From Puia dinghuensis (lineage in GTDB: Bacteria; Bacteroidota; Bacteroidia; Chitinophagales; Chitinophagaceae), in contig JAMFSL010000148.1 in the NCBI GenBank assembly GCA_026225275.1, positions 1 through 60,337 of the forward strand: 60,337 bases of DNA, given 5' to 3'. The notes below the pieces were generated by a model that saw only the letters and a list, made by a program, of their open reading frames with translations, was not told the DNA's origin and searched no databases. Shown piece by piece: positions 32,062-39,951 of the stretch. The stretch's first letter is position 1; every line of letters begins with the position of its first letter. Made by a program: the position numbers and the translations under genes.

Positions 32062-33453
32062 CTAATTTTCAGATATCGGGATATAAATATCAAATGTAGC
32101 CCCCTTATTTAGCTGACTTGTTGCCGTAACGATGCCGTTGTGATTTTCGACAATTTTTTTTACGATCGCAAGCCCTATGCCAGTGCCTTCATATTTCTCT
32201 CTATTATGAAGTTTTTGAAATACCTCAAAGATACGATCTTTATATTCCGGCTCGAAGCCTATGCCGTTATCGGTAACGCTGATGTGGCAATAGCTTTTCG
32301 CACCCACCAATTTTGCATTGTTTAATTTATTTCCTTTTACGATTCTGCTCTTTATTATTATATGTGGCAGCCGTTTAGGGCTTGAAAATTTGAGTGAATT
32401 ACGTATGAGATTGTGCATGAGTTGGCGAAACTGAAAAGGGATGACGTTCATTTCGCACATCTCGGATGCTTCTATAATTGCATGTTTTTCTTCAATATTT
32501 TCTTTTAGTTCGGCTTTAACTTCCTCTATAATTGTATTTAAGTCTATTTTTTCAAACTTGCGTTCCGCAATATTCGTACGGGAATAAACAAGTAAATCTT
32601 CGATAAGTTGTCGCATTCGTCCAGCGGCGGTTTGTATCCGATAAAAATAGTCTTTTCCAGTGTCGGATAGGTTTTCAGTTTCTTTTTCAAGAATTCGCCC
32701 TGCTAAAGTTTGTATTTTACGTAAGGGTTCCTGCAAATCATGGCTTGATATATAATTGAATGCAAGAAGTTCATTGTTAATAATGACTAATTCCTCGGCC
32801 CGCTTTCCTTTCTCTTCGTTTTGAAAGGCCAGCTCTTTATTAGCAATAATTAGCTCTGCTGCACGCTTTTCTTTCTCCCCATTCTGAAAGGTAAGTTCCT
32901 GGTTAGCAATGAACAACTCTGCTGCCCGCTTTTCCTTCTCATCGTTTTGGAAAACGAGCTCTTTGTTCGCAATACCCAACTCGGCTGCTCGCTTTTCCTT
33001 TTCATTGTTTTGAAAAATGAGTTCTATATTAGCGATGCCTAATTCAGCCGCTCGTTTCTCCTTCTCCTCATTTTGAAAGACAAGTTCTATGTTCGCAATG
33101 CCTAATTCCACTGCCCGCTTTTCTTTCTCTCCATCTTCAAAAGCAAGTTCTATATTAGCAATGCCCAATTCTGCTGCTCGCTTTCCTTTCTCTTCTTTCT
33201 GGAACGCGAGTTCTATATTAGCAATTCCTAGCTCCGCTGCCCGCTTTCCTTTCTCCTCGTCTTGAAAGGCAAGTGCAATATTAGCAATGCCCAATTCTGC
33301 TGCCCTTTTTCCTCGCTCATCTTTTTGAAAGGAAAGTTCATTTCGGGCCGCGATAAGTCCTGCTAATAGCTTTCTATTCTCCTCCTTTTCAAAACATAGT
33401 TCTTCGCGAACTAGTATCAACTCTTCCTCAAAGGATTTATTTGATATAGCCAT
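32062..33453 (-). CDS. Histidine kinase with long tandem-repeat coiled coil
   Basis: A 463-residue protein without membrane segments. Residues about 25-234 consist of a degenerate unit plus nine clear copies of a 21-residue unit EKxKRAAELGIANxELxFQNE. The HisKA-type helix follows with His238 (ISSHDLQEPLRKIQTLAGRI). The HATPase has an N box (LMHNLIRNSLKFSS), DNGIGF and GTGIGLAIVKKIVENHNG. No PAS, GAF or REC domain is present, so the signal must come through the coiled coil or a partner. The upstream single-domain regulator, 81 bp away on the same strand, is the likely phosphoacceptor. The membrane-protein gene follows after 75 bp. Confidence 0.92.
   Translation of the reverse strand: MAISNKSFEEELILVREELCFEKEENRKLLAGLIAARNELSFQKDERGKRAAELGIANIALAFQDEEKGKRAAELGIANIELAFQKEEKGKRAAELGIANIELAFEDGEKEKRAVELGIANIELVFQNEEKEKRAAELGIANIELIFQNNEKEKRAAELGIANKELVFQNDEKEKRAAELFIANQELTFQNGEKEKRAAELIIANKELAFQNEEKGKRAEELVIINNELLAFNYISSHDLQEPLRKIQTLAGRILEKETENLSDTGKDYFYRIQTAAGRMRQLIEDLLVYSRTNIAERKFEKIDLNTIIEEVKAELKENIEEKHAIIEASEMCEMNVIPFQFRQLMHNLIRNSLKFSSPKRLPHIIIKSRIVKGNKLNNAKLVGAKSYCHISVTDNGIGFEPEYKDRIFEVFQKLHNREKYEGTGIGLAIVKKIVENHNGIVTATSQLNKGATFDIYIPISEN
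32752..33318 (-). repeat. Nine 63-bp tandem repeats inside the kinase gene
   Basis: Each 63-bp unit encodes 21 residues, exactly three heptads, so copy-number change would preserve both reading frame and coiled-coil register. Core KRAAELGIAN is kept in most copies; the last copies diverge (LFIANQ, LIIANK, LVIINN). A weaker tenth unit lies just upstream (33319-33381). Such arrays can expand or contract by recombination. Confidence 0.9.
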
Positions 33454-33534
33454 AATATTTCGTAGTCTTTTTATTTCAAAAATTAAGTTACCTACTTGCT
33501 AAAAGTTTTGATTTCATTTCAACGTAAAATATTT

Positions 33535-34011
33535 TCAAATGGTTTCCGGTTTGATGAAATAACTTTCGCCCGTTAGAATAAAATTATTTTTTGTTCTTTG
33601 TAAACTAGTCTCTTGCATTATGAGGGTCAGCGAATAATGGATTACTCTTTTGAATTTTAAGAAATCGGACGGCTTTCGAATAAAATATTGAGCACCGTTT
33701 TGATATAAACGGTCCATTACATCTTGTTCAGAGGAGGTGGAATACATAATTGTAGGAAGCGCCTTCAATTTATCGTTAAACATTATCTCCTTTAAACATT
33801 CAAAACCATTTTTTCGAGGCATATTTAAATCTAGGAAAAGGACATGGGGAAGTCGGCTTGTGTTTTTTAGAAGCCACTTCATTAGTTGATCGCCGTCATT
33901 CACAATTGTAAGGCGCGTGGATAGTGACAGTTCCTCCAATGCTTCTTTGAAAAAGAGGCAATCATCTGCGTCGTCGTCGGCAAGTAACACTCGAAGTTCG
34001 TTGGCAGCCAT
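33535..34011 (-). CDS. Single-domain response regulator (Rcp1-like)
   Basis: A 158-residue protein from the ATG at 34011 (MAANELRVLLADDDADD). The acidic cluster lies at about 12-17, phosphoacceptor Asp61 in VLFLDLNMPRKNG, the Thr/Ser switch in IMYSTSS and Lys113 in FIRKP. There is no DNA-binding or enzymatic output; about 30 extra C-terminal residues follow. Such regulators pair with phytochrome-like or SSHDLQEP-type kinases, and one of these is encoded next. It probably passes phosphate to, or senses phosphate from, that kinase. A -7 box stands three bases before the start. Confidence 0.92.
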   Translation of the reverse strand: MAANELRVLLADDDADDCLFFKEALEELSLSTRLTIVNDGDQLMKWLLKNTSRLPHVLFLDLNMPRKNGFECLKEIMFNDKLKALPTIMYSTSSEQDVMDRLYQNGAQYFIRKPSDFLKFKRVIHYSLTLIMQETSLQRTKNNFILTGESYFIKPETI

Positions 34012-34014
34012 ATA

Positions 34015-34022
34015 CAAAATTA
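34015..34022 (-). promoter_or_regulatory. Bacteroidota -7 box TAATTTTG
   Basis: Exact TAnnTTTG on the minus strand, three bases before the ATG of the response regulator. I see no convincing TTG at the -33 distance, so the promoter is tentative. It would give a leaderless transcript. Confidence 0.4.
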
Positions 34023-34335
34023 ATTTAGCAACGCTATTAGCTTTTCGGTTATGAACGTTGGCTGAATCGTCTAATTGTAGCGTGTTTGTTTCAGCGTTGG
34101 ATATCTGTAAACATTAAGCAAAACTCATAAATATACGGAACTCCAATGTTAAAACCGTAATCAAACCACTTTTGCAGAACTAAGCTCCTGATCTTATATA
34201 TTTAGATGAAAAAGTTACATTATTCACACATTTATAAGGAAAACTGCAATCCTTCACTAGTACCCTTTATTGCACCAGCCTCCCCACAAAAAGAATCAAG
34301 ACTTATCGTTAAGTTTGATAACTTAAATAAAATGC
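34023..34335. other. AT-rich intergenic region, no gene seen
   Basis: Divergent gap between the response regulator and a small membrane protein. I find no open frame with coding character, hairpin or RNA gene. It presumably holds both promoters. Confidence 0.5.
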
Positions 34336-34764
34336 ATGACAAATAAGCGTTCCAATAGCCTCCTCCGGACAATAGCTTTGGTAGTCATGCTGGCCGCCGC
34401 GGCTGGGTCACTTGTCATGGTCATTCGGACCGGTCGGCATAACCGCTCCTTCCTCTTGCCTATACTATTCATACTTTGGGTGTCGTCTCCATTTGCAGCC
34501 CTCCTGATTGCTGACCGGCTATCCAAACCGTGGTCCCCGCTTACCCGAACAACTCTCTATTGGCTCATGTTGCTCATGTCAGCGGGTTGTTTGGTCAGCT
34601 ACAGCGGATTTTTGAGTCCGACCGGAACGAAAGCCGCCTTCGTATTTCTCATTACACCGATCCTGTCGTGGATGCTGATCCTGACCGGTATCCCAATAGC
34701 CGCCTCGGTGTCGCGAAGGAAATTAAACAGGAGCGACTATGGCGGGAACAGGCCACGCCCGTAA
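34336..34764 (+). CDS. Four-helix membrane protein of unknown function
   Basis: A 142-residue protein with hydrophobic segments at about 10-29, 38-60, 70-91 and 100-124, joined by short loops and ending in a basic tail (SRRKLNRSDYGGNRPRP). I do not recognise the family. It lies between the AT-rich signalling genes and a truncated permease, so it may be an accessory gene. No signal peptide beyond the first helix. Confidence 0.65.
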   Translation: MTNKRSNSLLRTIALVVMLAAAAGSLVMVIRTGRHNRSFLLPILFILWVSSPFAALLIADRLSKPWSPLTRTTLYWLMLLMSAGCLVSYSGFLSPTGTKAAFVFLITPILSWMLILTGIPIAASVSRRKLNRSDYGGNRPRP

Positions 34765-34937
34765 CGACTTCAAAAGCACCGGTAAGTGCAAGACACGCAA
34801 GCCCCAGAAACGAACATCAACCTGTATCGTCAACGAACACCGAAGAGACGATGCTGTGCGTAACTAGCATATTACTAAATAGTTGAACCTTTGGCATATG
34901 ACTTGTGCCGAAAAAACTACAAACTAAATCCCCTCCG

Positions 34938-35582
34938 ATGCTCAAGAATTACATCAAGATCGCCTGGCGTAACATCGTCCGCCATAAAGTCTATAGCGCT
35001 GTCAACGTGCTGGGGCTGACATTAGGTATCTGCGCCTGCCTGGTGATCTACCTGATCGTCAATTACGAATTTAGTTTTGACAGGTTCCATTCCGACAGCG
35101 AGCGGATATACCGGATCGTAGGAGAAAGGACGGATGAAAGGGGAGAGAAAGAGTTTATCAACAGCGTTTACAACGATGTCGCCGGTTTCGAAACGCAGAT
35201 TCCGGGTTTTGCCACCAAGGTGGGGTTTTACCCGAATGGATTTGATATCGGTATTCCGGGCAACAAGGGCGGCGTCAAACAATTCGAGAACCACATACCC
35301 CATTCCTACTCCCCCACATCCATCCTCACCAAACCCGCTTATTTTGACATCTTTCCCCATGACTGGCTCGTCGGTAGTCCCCAGGTGCTCGACAAACCTT
35401 ATCAGGTGGTCCTTACGGAAAGCCGCGCCCGGCTTTATTTTGGCAACATACCCCTGCAAGAGATGATCGGCCGCCAGATCATCTATGCCGATTCGCTACC
35501 GGTCAGCCCTTCGGGCAGCCAGGGCCAACCCGGTGAAAAGTTTGCGTACCGAGTAAGTCAGCTGCGACCAAGTGCTTCCTGA
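34938..35582 (+). pseudogene. Truncated MacB/FtsX-type ABC permease (N-terminal piece)
   Basis: From the ATG at 34938 the frame gives MLKNYIKIAWRNIVRHKVYSAVNVLGLTLGICACLVIYLIVNYEFSFDRFH, the standard N-terminus of large Bacteroidota permeases. Most of the first periplasmic domain follows, to GRQIIYADSLPV. The text then turns into a low-complexity tail (PSGSQGQPGEKF) and stops at 35582. All further domains (over 550 residues) are missing. It is a second decayed permease, independent of 15778-17102. Confidence 0.82.
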
Positions 35583-35935
35583 TCCGGAGAAGAGACAATA
35601 ACCGTCCAGGAAAAGCTTCAGGAAAAAGAGAAAGGCCCTGACAAGGCGAAGGCGGAAGAAAAGAAAGATGCCGAAAAATGGCGTGAAGAAAGCTGACGGG
35701 AGGCTAACTTCAACCGATCCAAACAAAACAAGGGTGAACCCTTATATTTTTTAGAATTACTATGTATAAAATAGCACTCAAAATGCTTACACCCATACAA
35801 TCAGATCAACTACTACGTTATCTTGGATGATCGGCTAATAGCTAGCCAATTCGTTGTTTGCAAATTCATTTTCCTAGGGTCAACCTCAGAGCGCAATATT
35901 CCTGGCGTAATTTTCTTTTCAATCTGTTCAAAGCC
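35583..35935 (+). other. Gap with a charged coding relic
   Basis: Directly after the TGA of the truncated permease the same frame continues with a lysine/glutamate-rich stretch (ITVQEKLQEKEKGPDKAK, then AEEKKDAEKWREES) and stops near 35696. It looks like the C-terminal end of another, deleted gene. Nothing recognisable follows up to 35935. Confidence 0.4.
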
Positions 35936-36316
35936 ATGCCGATACATATTGACTGGGATATAAAACGATTTTTTGGCGCGAAATCTCTGGGTCATAAAAA
36001 TGGCCCGTATCTTTCCATGCCTACAGAAGGTATAATAATGATCGATGCCAAGGGAAAAATAATCCAGCTTACCCTGGCTGCAGCCGCGCTTTTCCGCTAC
36101 GACATCAACGAACTTTTTGGTCAATCCATTCAAGTACTTATTCCGGCAGATAATCTCTTTCCTATGGCCCATGACGAAAAGGGAATTCTCCCCGGACGGT
36201 GGTTGGGGCATAAAAAAGAAGGCGCAAAATTTCCAGTTCAACTCAGTGTCAGCTATTGCATCCAGCCGACCGAGCGACTAGCCTTCATTTCGGTTATTGA
36301 TCTGTCCGCCATATAA
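35936..36316 (+). CDS. Stand-alone PAS-domain protein
   Basis: From the ATG at 35936 the protein has 126 residues. After a short N-terminal stretch comes a single PAS fold: TEGIIMIDAKGKIIQLTLAAAALFRYDINELFGQSIQVLIP, ending in GHKKEGAKFPVQLSVSYCIQPTERLAFISVIDLSAI. No kinase, HTH or other output domain is attached. It may sense redox or ligands for a separate partner, or be the surviving head of a larger signalling gene in this fragment-rich region. A good terminator follows 23 bp later, which favours a real transcription unit. Confidence 0.7.
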   Translation: MPIHIDWDIKRFFGAKSLGHKNGPYLSMPTEGIIMIDAKGKIIQLTLAAAALFRYDINELFGQSIQVLIPADNLFPMAHDEKGILPGRWLGHKKEGAKFPVQLSVSYCIQPTERLAFISVIDLSAI

Positions 36317-36339
36317 ATTGCATCTCAAAGGCATAAAAA

Positions 36340-36368
36340 GGCTGGATGATCAATTATCCGGCCCTTTT
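36340..36368 (+). terminator. Intrinsic terminator after the PAS gene
   Basis: Eight-base stem GGCTGGAT/ATCCGGCC (one G-T pair), eight-base loop, then CTTTT. Well placed for the PAS gene. Confidence 0.7.
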
Positions 36369-36470
36369 CGATCTATCTTCTTCTGCCGGCAAGCTCTCGC
36401 AACGAAAGGCAATCTTCGTGCAGAAAAAGGAGATTGTTAACGCAGAATCTTTTTTACGTCAGGAAAAAGA

Positions 36471-38192
36471 CTATTTTATGGGCTCCGGGCCTAGCATGAT
36501 CCCACTCCCATTCACTGCATCGACAGTGAAATAATATTCCTGCCCAATATTTAACGAACGGATCTTGAGGCCTGTGCTGTCATACACCTGGTAATTGCCG
36601 AAAAGCCTGTCCGGCGCGATGCCATAACGCACGATATAAAAATCCGCGCCGGCGGCGGCATTCCAGCTCAGCGTGACCTGGCGGCCATCGGCGGAATCGC
36701 GGATAACGCGTTGCCCGGTGACTTGTGGGGGAAGGTCGCCGAGGGCAGATCCGAAAACCCGCAGGTCATAGAGCGAGAACAATCCGTTCGCCGGGCTGTG
36801 GCTGTTGACGATCCTGACATACCGCGCCATGACGGGTTTTTGCAATTCGGTATATTCGTGAGGTGCGTCTCGGGGATCGGTGCGGTGATCGACGACAGTG
36901 GACCAGTCACGGCCATTGTCCGACACGAGGATCGTGTAGCCGTAGCCGTCCGCCATGAATTCATCCTTGGCTGTCGCCCCCTGGTCGGCAAAGTTCACCT
37001 GGATGGCATTGACCCGGCAGGATTTTGCGAGGTCCAGCTGCAGCCACTCCCCTTCATGGCCGCTGGCGGCGCTCCACCAGCTGCGGACATTTTCATCGAC
37101 GGCATGGGCGGCCTCATAGCTCCCCTGGCCGTCTGGGGGCAGTGTCGACGACACGGTCACGGGTTTGTGATACGATAACAGCATCCAGTGCGGGGAGTTG
37201 TCGTGCAAGGGGTCCCTGGCCTTACCGGCTATGTATTGGGGGTAGTCACCGAGGTAGGTATTGGTGACCAGTTGGCCGTCGGGCAATATGCCGGCAGGAA
37301 AAATGCCGATGCGGCGTTCGAACATATGCCGCCGGGAGATCGACAGGGTGGTCACATGCCAGTATCGACCATGTAAATCGGCGAAGGTGCAGGAGTGGCC
37401 CGAGCCCGTGATGAAGCCGGTCGGCTTGAAAGAAAACGGGCTGTAAGGCTGATAGACAAATGGCCCCATCGGTTTGTTCGCGACATACACGCCATCGCCG
37501 TAGGTGCTGAACTGGGTGCCGGGTCCGGCATATTGCAAATAATATTTCCCTCCCAATTTATTGATCCAGGAGCCCTCGATCCAGGGCCGGGCGTTGTAGT
37601 CGCTGTTATCATCGCCGGGTACTTCCCAGCCGTGGGTGTCAGTCATTGCTGCCAGCGTGGTCACCGGCGGATGGAGTTCTTTCATCGTTTGCGGGTCGAG
37701 CTCGGTGACGCGGAGGGGTTGGTCGTCCGAGCACCCGTCATACAGGAAGACGCGGCCGTCACTGTCCTGAAAGGTAGCCGGGTCTGACAGGTTACGATTA
37801 TAGGTCGTCAGGTTCCGCCACTGGCCGGTAGCGGGATCTTCGGTCGTGAAGGTACCGGCAGAACCACCCGTCGTCAGGCAAAGCTTTCCCCCGATCACGG
37901 CGACGGTCGGCGCCCAGATGTCGGTAGGATAGCCGGAGGCTTTGACGAAAGTCCAATGGAGGAGGTCGGGAGAGCTGTAGTAGCCGGCGTTCTTAGATAC
38001 GAAGAGCCAGTAGAGATTTTTGTACAGCACGATCACGGGATCGGCGGCGGAGCGGTAGGCGCCGTCGGGCTGGAAACGGTAGGGCAGGTCGATGGGATTA
38101 CAGAAGGTGCGCTGGCCCTGCGTGCGGGCGGCGGTGAGCAGGAGAAATGCGATGACGACACAGATAGGCAAAAGTCGGATGCGATTGTTCAT
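36471..38192 (-). CDS. GH43-type glycosidase with F5/8C carbohydrate-binding domain
   Basis: A 573-residue secreted protein from the ATG at 38192, which opens a signal peptide (MNNRIRLLPICVVIAFLLLTAARTQGQ). The five-bladed catalytic propeller shows the three GH43 acids: Asp51 (SAADPVIV), Asp137 (NLSDPATFQD) and Glu206 (PWIEGSW). Residues about 355-490 form an F5/8 type C domain (VDENVRSWWSAASGHEGEWLQLDLAKSCRVNAIQVNF), and the rest is fibronectin type III-like. Family members cleave arabinan, xylan or galactan side chains; the specificity is unknown. It stands alone, separate from the SusC/D locus 11 kb away. Confidence 0.88.
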   Translation of the reverse strand: MNNRIRLLPICVVIAFLLLTAARTQGQRTFCNPIDLPYRFQPDGAYRSAADPVIVLYKNLYWLFVSKNAGYYSSPDLLHWTFVKASGYPTDIWAPTVAVIGGKLCLTTGGSAGTFTTEDPATGQWRNLTTYNRNLSDPATFQDSDGRVFLYDGCSDDQPLRVTELDPQTMKELHPPVTTLAAMTDTHGWEVPGDDNSDYNARPWIEGSWINKLGGKYYLQYAGPGTQFSTYGDGVYVANKPMGPFVYQPYSPFSFKPTGFITGSGHSCTFADLHGRYWHVTTLSISRRHMFERRIGIFPAGILPDGQLVTNTYLGDYPQYIAGKARDPLHDNSPHWMLLSYHKPVTVSSTLPPDGQGSYEAAHAVDENVRSWWSAASGHEGEWLQLDLAKSCRVNAIQVNFADQGATAKDEFMADGYGYTILVSDNGRDWSTVVDHRTDPRDAPHEYTELQKPVMARYVRIVNSHSPANGLFSLYDLRVFGSALGDLPPQVTGQRVIRDSADGRQVTLSWNAAAGADFYIVRYGIAPDRLFGNYQVYDSTGLKIRSLNIGQEYYFTVDAVNGSGIMLGPEPIK

Positions 38193-38496
38193 TTGCAAAT
38201 GATTAAAGCCGCCAAAGAAAGCTCCGTTTTCAATCTTCAGCGGGGGTAAAGGTAGGGAGATTGGCCTGCTCGTTCCTGGTCTATTTAGCGGAATGCGGAT
38301 CGGAGTTAGCCGCGCATAGCGCATCTTTAAAAAGTGAAACCCTTAGTATACAGAAAAAAAAACACTTGTGGAGAACAAAGTATGGTTGGTCACAGCAATT
38401 CTATTTTTTATGCTTTCAAATCACCGGACACGGCAGACGTAGCAGCCTGAATGTTTTCTTCCCGTAACAACCGGGTGCGCCATCAACGAAAGAACA
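38193..38496. other. Intergenic region upstream of the GH43 gene, nothing recognised
   Basis: Probably contains the leftward GH43 promoter, but I see no exact TAnnTTTG box close to 38192, no operator-like palindrome and no coding sequence. Confidence 0.5.
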
Positions 38497-38525
38497 AAGG
38501 TGCGGACCACACAGTTCCGCACCTT
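38497..38525 (-). terminator. Terminator of the SDR gene
   Basis: Perfect ten-base stem AAGGTGCGGA/TCCGCACCTT with a nine-base loop, immediately after the SDR stop codon. On the minus strand it is followed by a T-rich stretch (TTTGTTCTTT after the stem). Confidence 0.75.
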
Positions 38526-38529
38526 ATGC

Positions 38530-39312
38530 CTATGCCAGCAGCCCACCATCTACTCCAAGAGAGGCACCGATGAGGTAGGGAGATTTATCCGAGCCAAGGA
38601 AAACGATTGCCTGAGCAATTTCCTCCGGCCGCCCCACTCTTCCCATCGGAACGGTGGATATCAGCCCGTCATAATTTTCCTGAGTGCCGGTAAAACGCTT
38701 CAGCATTTCGGTGTCAGTCGTGCCGGGGGCAACAACGTTCACCCTAACGCCGGTGGTCGCCAGTTCCAGGGCTACCGACTTCGTAATCCCTTCCACCGCA
38801 TGTTTGCTTCCGACATAAATCGAGGCGCCCGCCGCGCCGATCCGGCCATACGTAGATGTGATATTAATGATACTTCCATGGCCCTGAGTTTTCATCACCC
38901 GCACCTCATGCTTCAAGCTCAATACCACACCCAGCACATTGGTATCAAAAGTCTCGGCATAACTTTCCGCCGTTTGATCCGTTATCGGCCCCGGGGTTCC
39001 TTCGACGCCCGCGTTATTTACAGCCACATCGATGCGGCCAAAGCGGGCGACTGTCTGATCCACCAGGCTTTCTACTTCCTTGTCAAAGCGGACGTCCGTC
39101 TTAATAAATGCAGCTTCTACCCCTTTAGCGCGAAGTTCCGTTTCAAGTTGCTGGCCGGCTTCTTCGCGGCGTCCGGCGATTACGACCGTTGACCCTTCAT
39201 CAGCAAAGGCGAGTGCAGTCGCCCGGCCGATCCCCGTAAGCGCGCCGGTAATCAATACGACGCTGTCTGATAATTCCCGTTTGCCATTTTGGCCTTTTGT
39301 TGTCTTGCTCAT
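38530..39312 (-). CDS. SDR-family oxidoreductase
   Basis: A 260-residue classical short-chain dehydrogenase. It has TGALTGIG (22-29) for the cofactor, NNAG (99-102), catalytic Ser153, Tyr166 and Lys170 (SIYVGSKHA), and APGTTDTEM. GRR after the second strand favours NADP(H). The C-terminal YLIGASLGVDGGLLA is typical of glucose-dehydrogenase-like SDRs. The substrate is unknown. An ArsR-type regulator lies 192 bp upstream in the same orientation, with repeated TTCGATAT boxes in the gap, so it may regulate this gene. Confidence 0.93.
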   Translation of the reverse strand: MSKTTKGQNGKRELSDSVVLITGALTGIGRATALAFADEGSTVVIAGRREEAGQQLETELRAKGVEAAFIKTDVRFDKEVESLVDQTVARFGRIDVAVNNAGVEGTPGPITDQTAESYAETFDTNVLGVVLSLKHEVRVMKTQGHGSIINITSTYGRIGAAGASIYVGSKHAVEGITKSVALELATTGVRVNVVAPGTTDTEMLKRFTGTQENYDGLISTVPMGRVGRPEEIAQAIVFLGSDKSPYLIGASLGVDGGLLA

Positions 39313-39355
39313 TTTGACTAAAGTTAATTTGTTAGAATTTTACTAATCTGTTTAC

Positions 39356-39374
39356 TTCGATATTTCGATATATC
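39356..39374. promoter_or_regulatory. TTCGATAT-type operator candidate, proximal
   Basis: TTCGATATTTCGATATATC lies 44 bp upstream of the SDR start and contains CGATATTTCG, a near palindrome. A related site lies at 39475. Confidence 0.45.
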
Positions 39375-39474
39375 AGGGCAAAAAAAACCTGCTCCTAGCC
39401 AACCAAAGCTGATCTTTCAGCAGAGTCTTTGTTATTCCAGATCATCCCGATTCGATGACAAAGATAATCGTTAA

Positions 39475-39498
39475 TTCGATATATCGACATATTTCGAT
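39475..39498. promoter_or_regulatory. TTCGATAT-type operator candidate, distal
   Basis: Includes the perfect 12-bp palindrome TCGATATATCGA (39476-39487) followed by ATATTTCGAT. It sits between the SDR promoter and the 3' end of the ArsR gene, and is probably a binding site for that regulator. Confidence 0.5.
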
Positions 39499-39504
39499 AG
39501 ATAA

Positions 39505-39795
39505 TTATTTACTGGTAAACTCCTTTAAGTAGGAAACATAATCACTAAAGACTCTTTTGTTAATCTTGTAGCGGGCATGACGACCGTCTTTTTCGGCATG
39601 CAACAGTTCTGCATCGACCAGTTGATTGATATGATGGGAAACGGTTGATTGGGCCAACGTAAACATCTGCGTAATGGCCTGGCACTGTAACCAATCCTTC
39701 TCCTCCTTAATAGCCTGCATGATCTTGATACGATACGGATCACTCAAGGCCTTGGAGATCTTTTCCAGCTTTTTGTCGTCAAAGTTCGCATCCAT
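39505..39795 (-). CDS. ArsR-family winged-helix regulator
   Basis: A 96-residue protein. The winged helix reads LEKISKALSDPYRIKIMQAIKEEKDWLQCQAITQMFTLAQSTVSHHINQLVDAELLHAEKDGRHARYKIN. The recognition helix is AQSTVSHHINQLV, and HHIN takes the place of the usual HHLx metal box. One Cys (WLQCQ) is present, so a metal pair is not obvious; redox or organic ligand sensing is possible. It is likely to control the downstream SDR gene. The promoter and an inverted repeat just before the start suggest autoregulation. Confidence 0.9.
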   Translation of the reverse strand: MDANFDDKKLEKISKALSDPYRIKIMQAIKEEKDWLQCQAITQMFTLAQSTVSHHINQLVDAELLHAEKDGRHARYKINKRVFSDYVSYLKEFTSK

Positions 39796-39797
39796 AT

Positions 39798-39824
39798 ATC
39801 CAAAAGTATCGATTTATTTTGGAT
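39798..39824 (-). promoter_or_regulatory. arsR promoter with inverted repeat
   Basis: Perfect 8-bp arms ATCCAAAA/TTTTGGAT separated by 11 bp. On the minus strand the exact -7 box TACTTTTG (39801-39808) lies within it, five bases before the ATG at 39795. A TTG about 20 bases upstream completes a Bacteroidota promoter. A protein bound to the repeat would cover the -7 box. Confidence 0.65.
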
Positions 39825-39951
39825 TTCACAATACATTCAAATCTTCCGTATTCATCCTATGATGCCTTTCTGGCTAATTGTTCGTTAATGCCCGCTTCGG
39901 CCATGGTTGTCCCTTTCGGATGTCATAACTTGAAGAAACGCTATTAGCATT

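Noticed and set aside
32752-33381. CRISPR-like periodic repeat
   Set aside because: The 63-bp units are contiguous, without spacers, and encode a coiled coil within a kinase gene.
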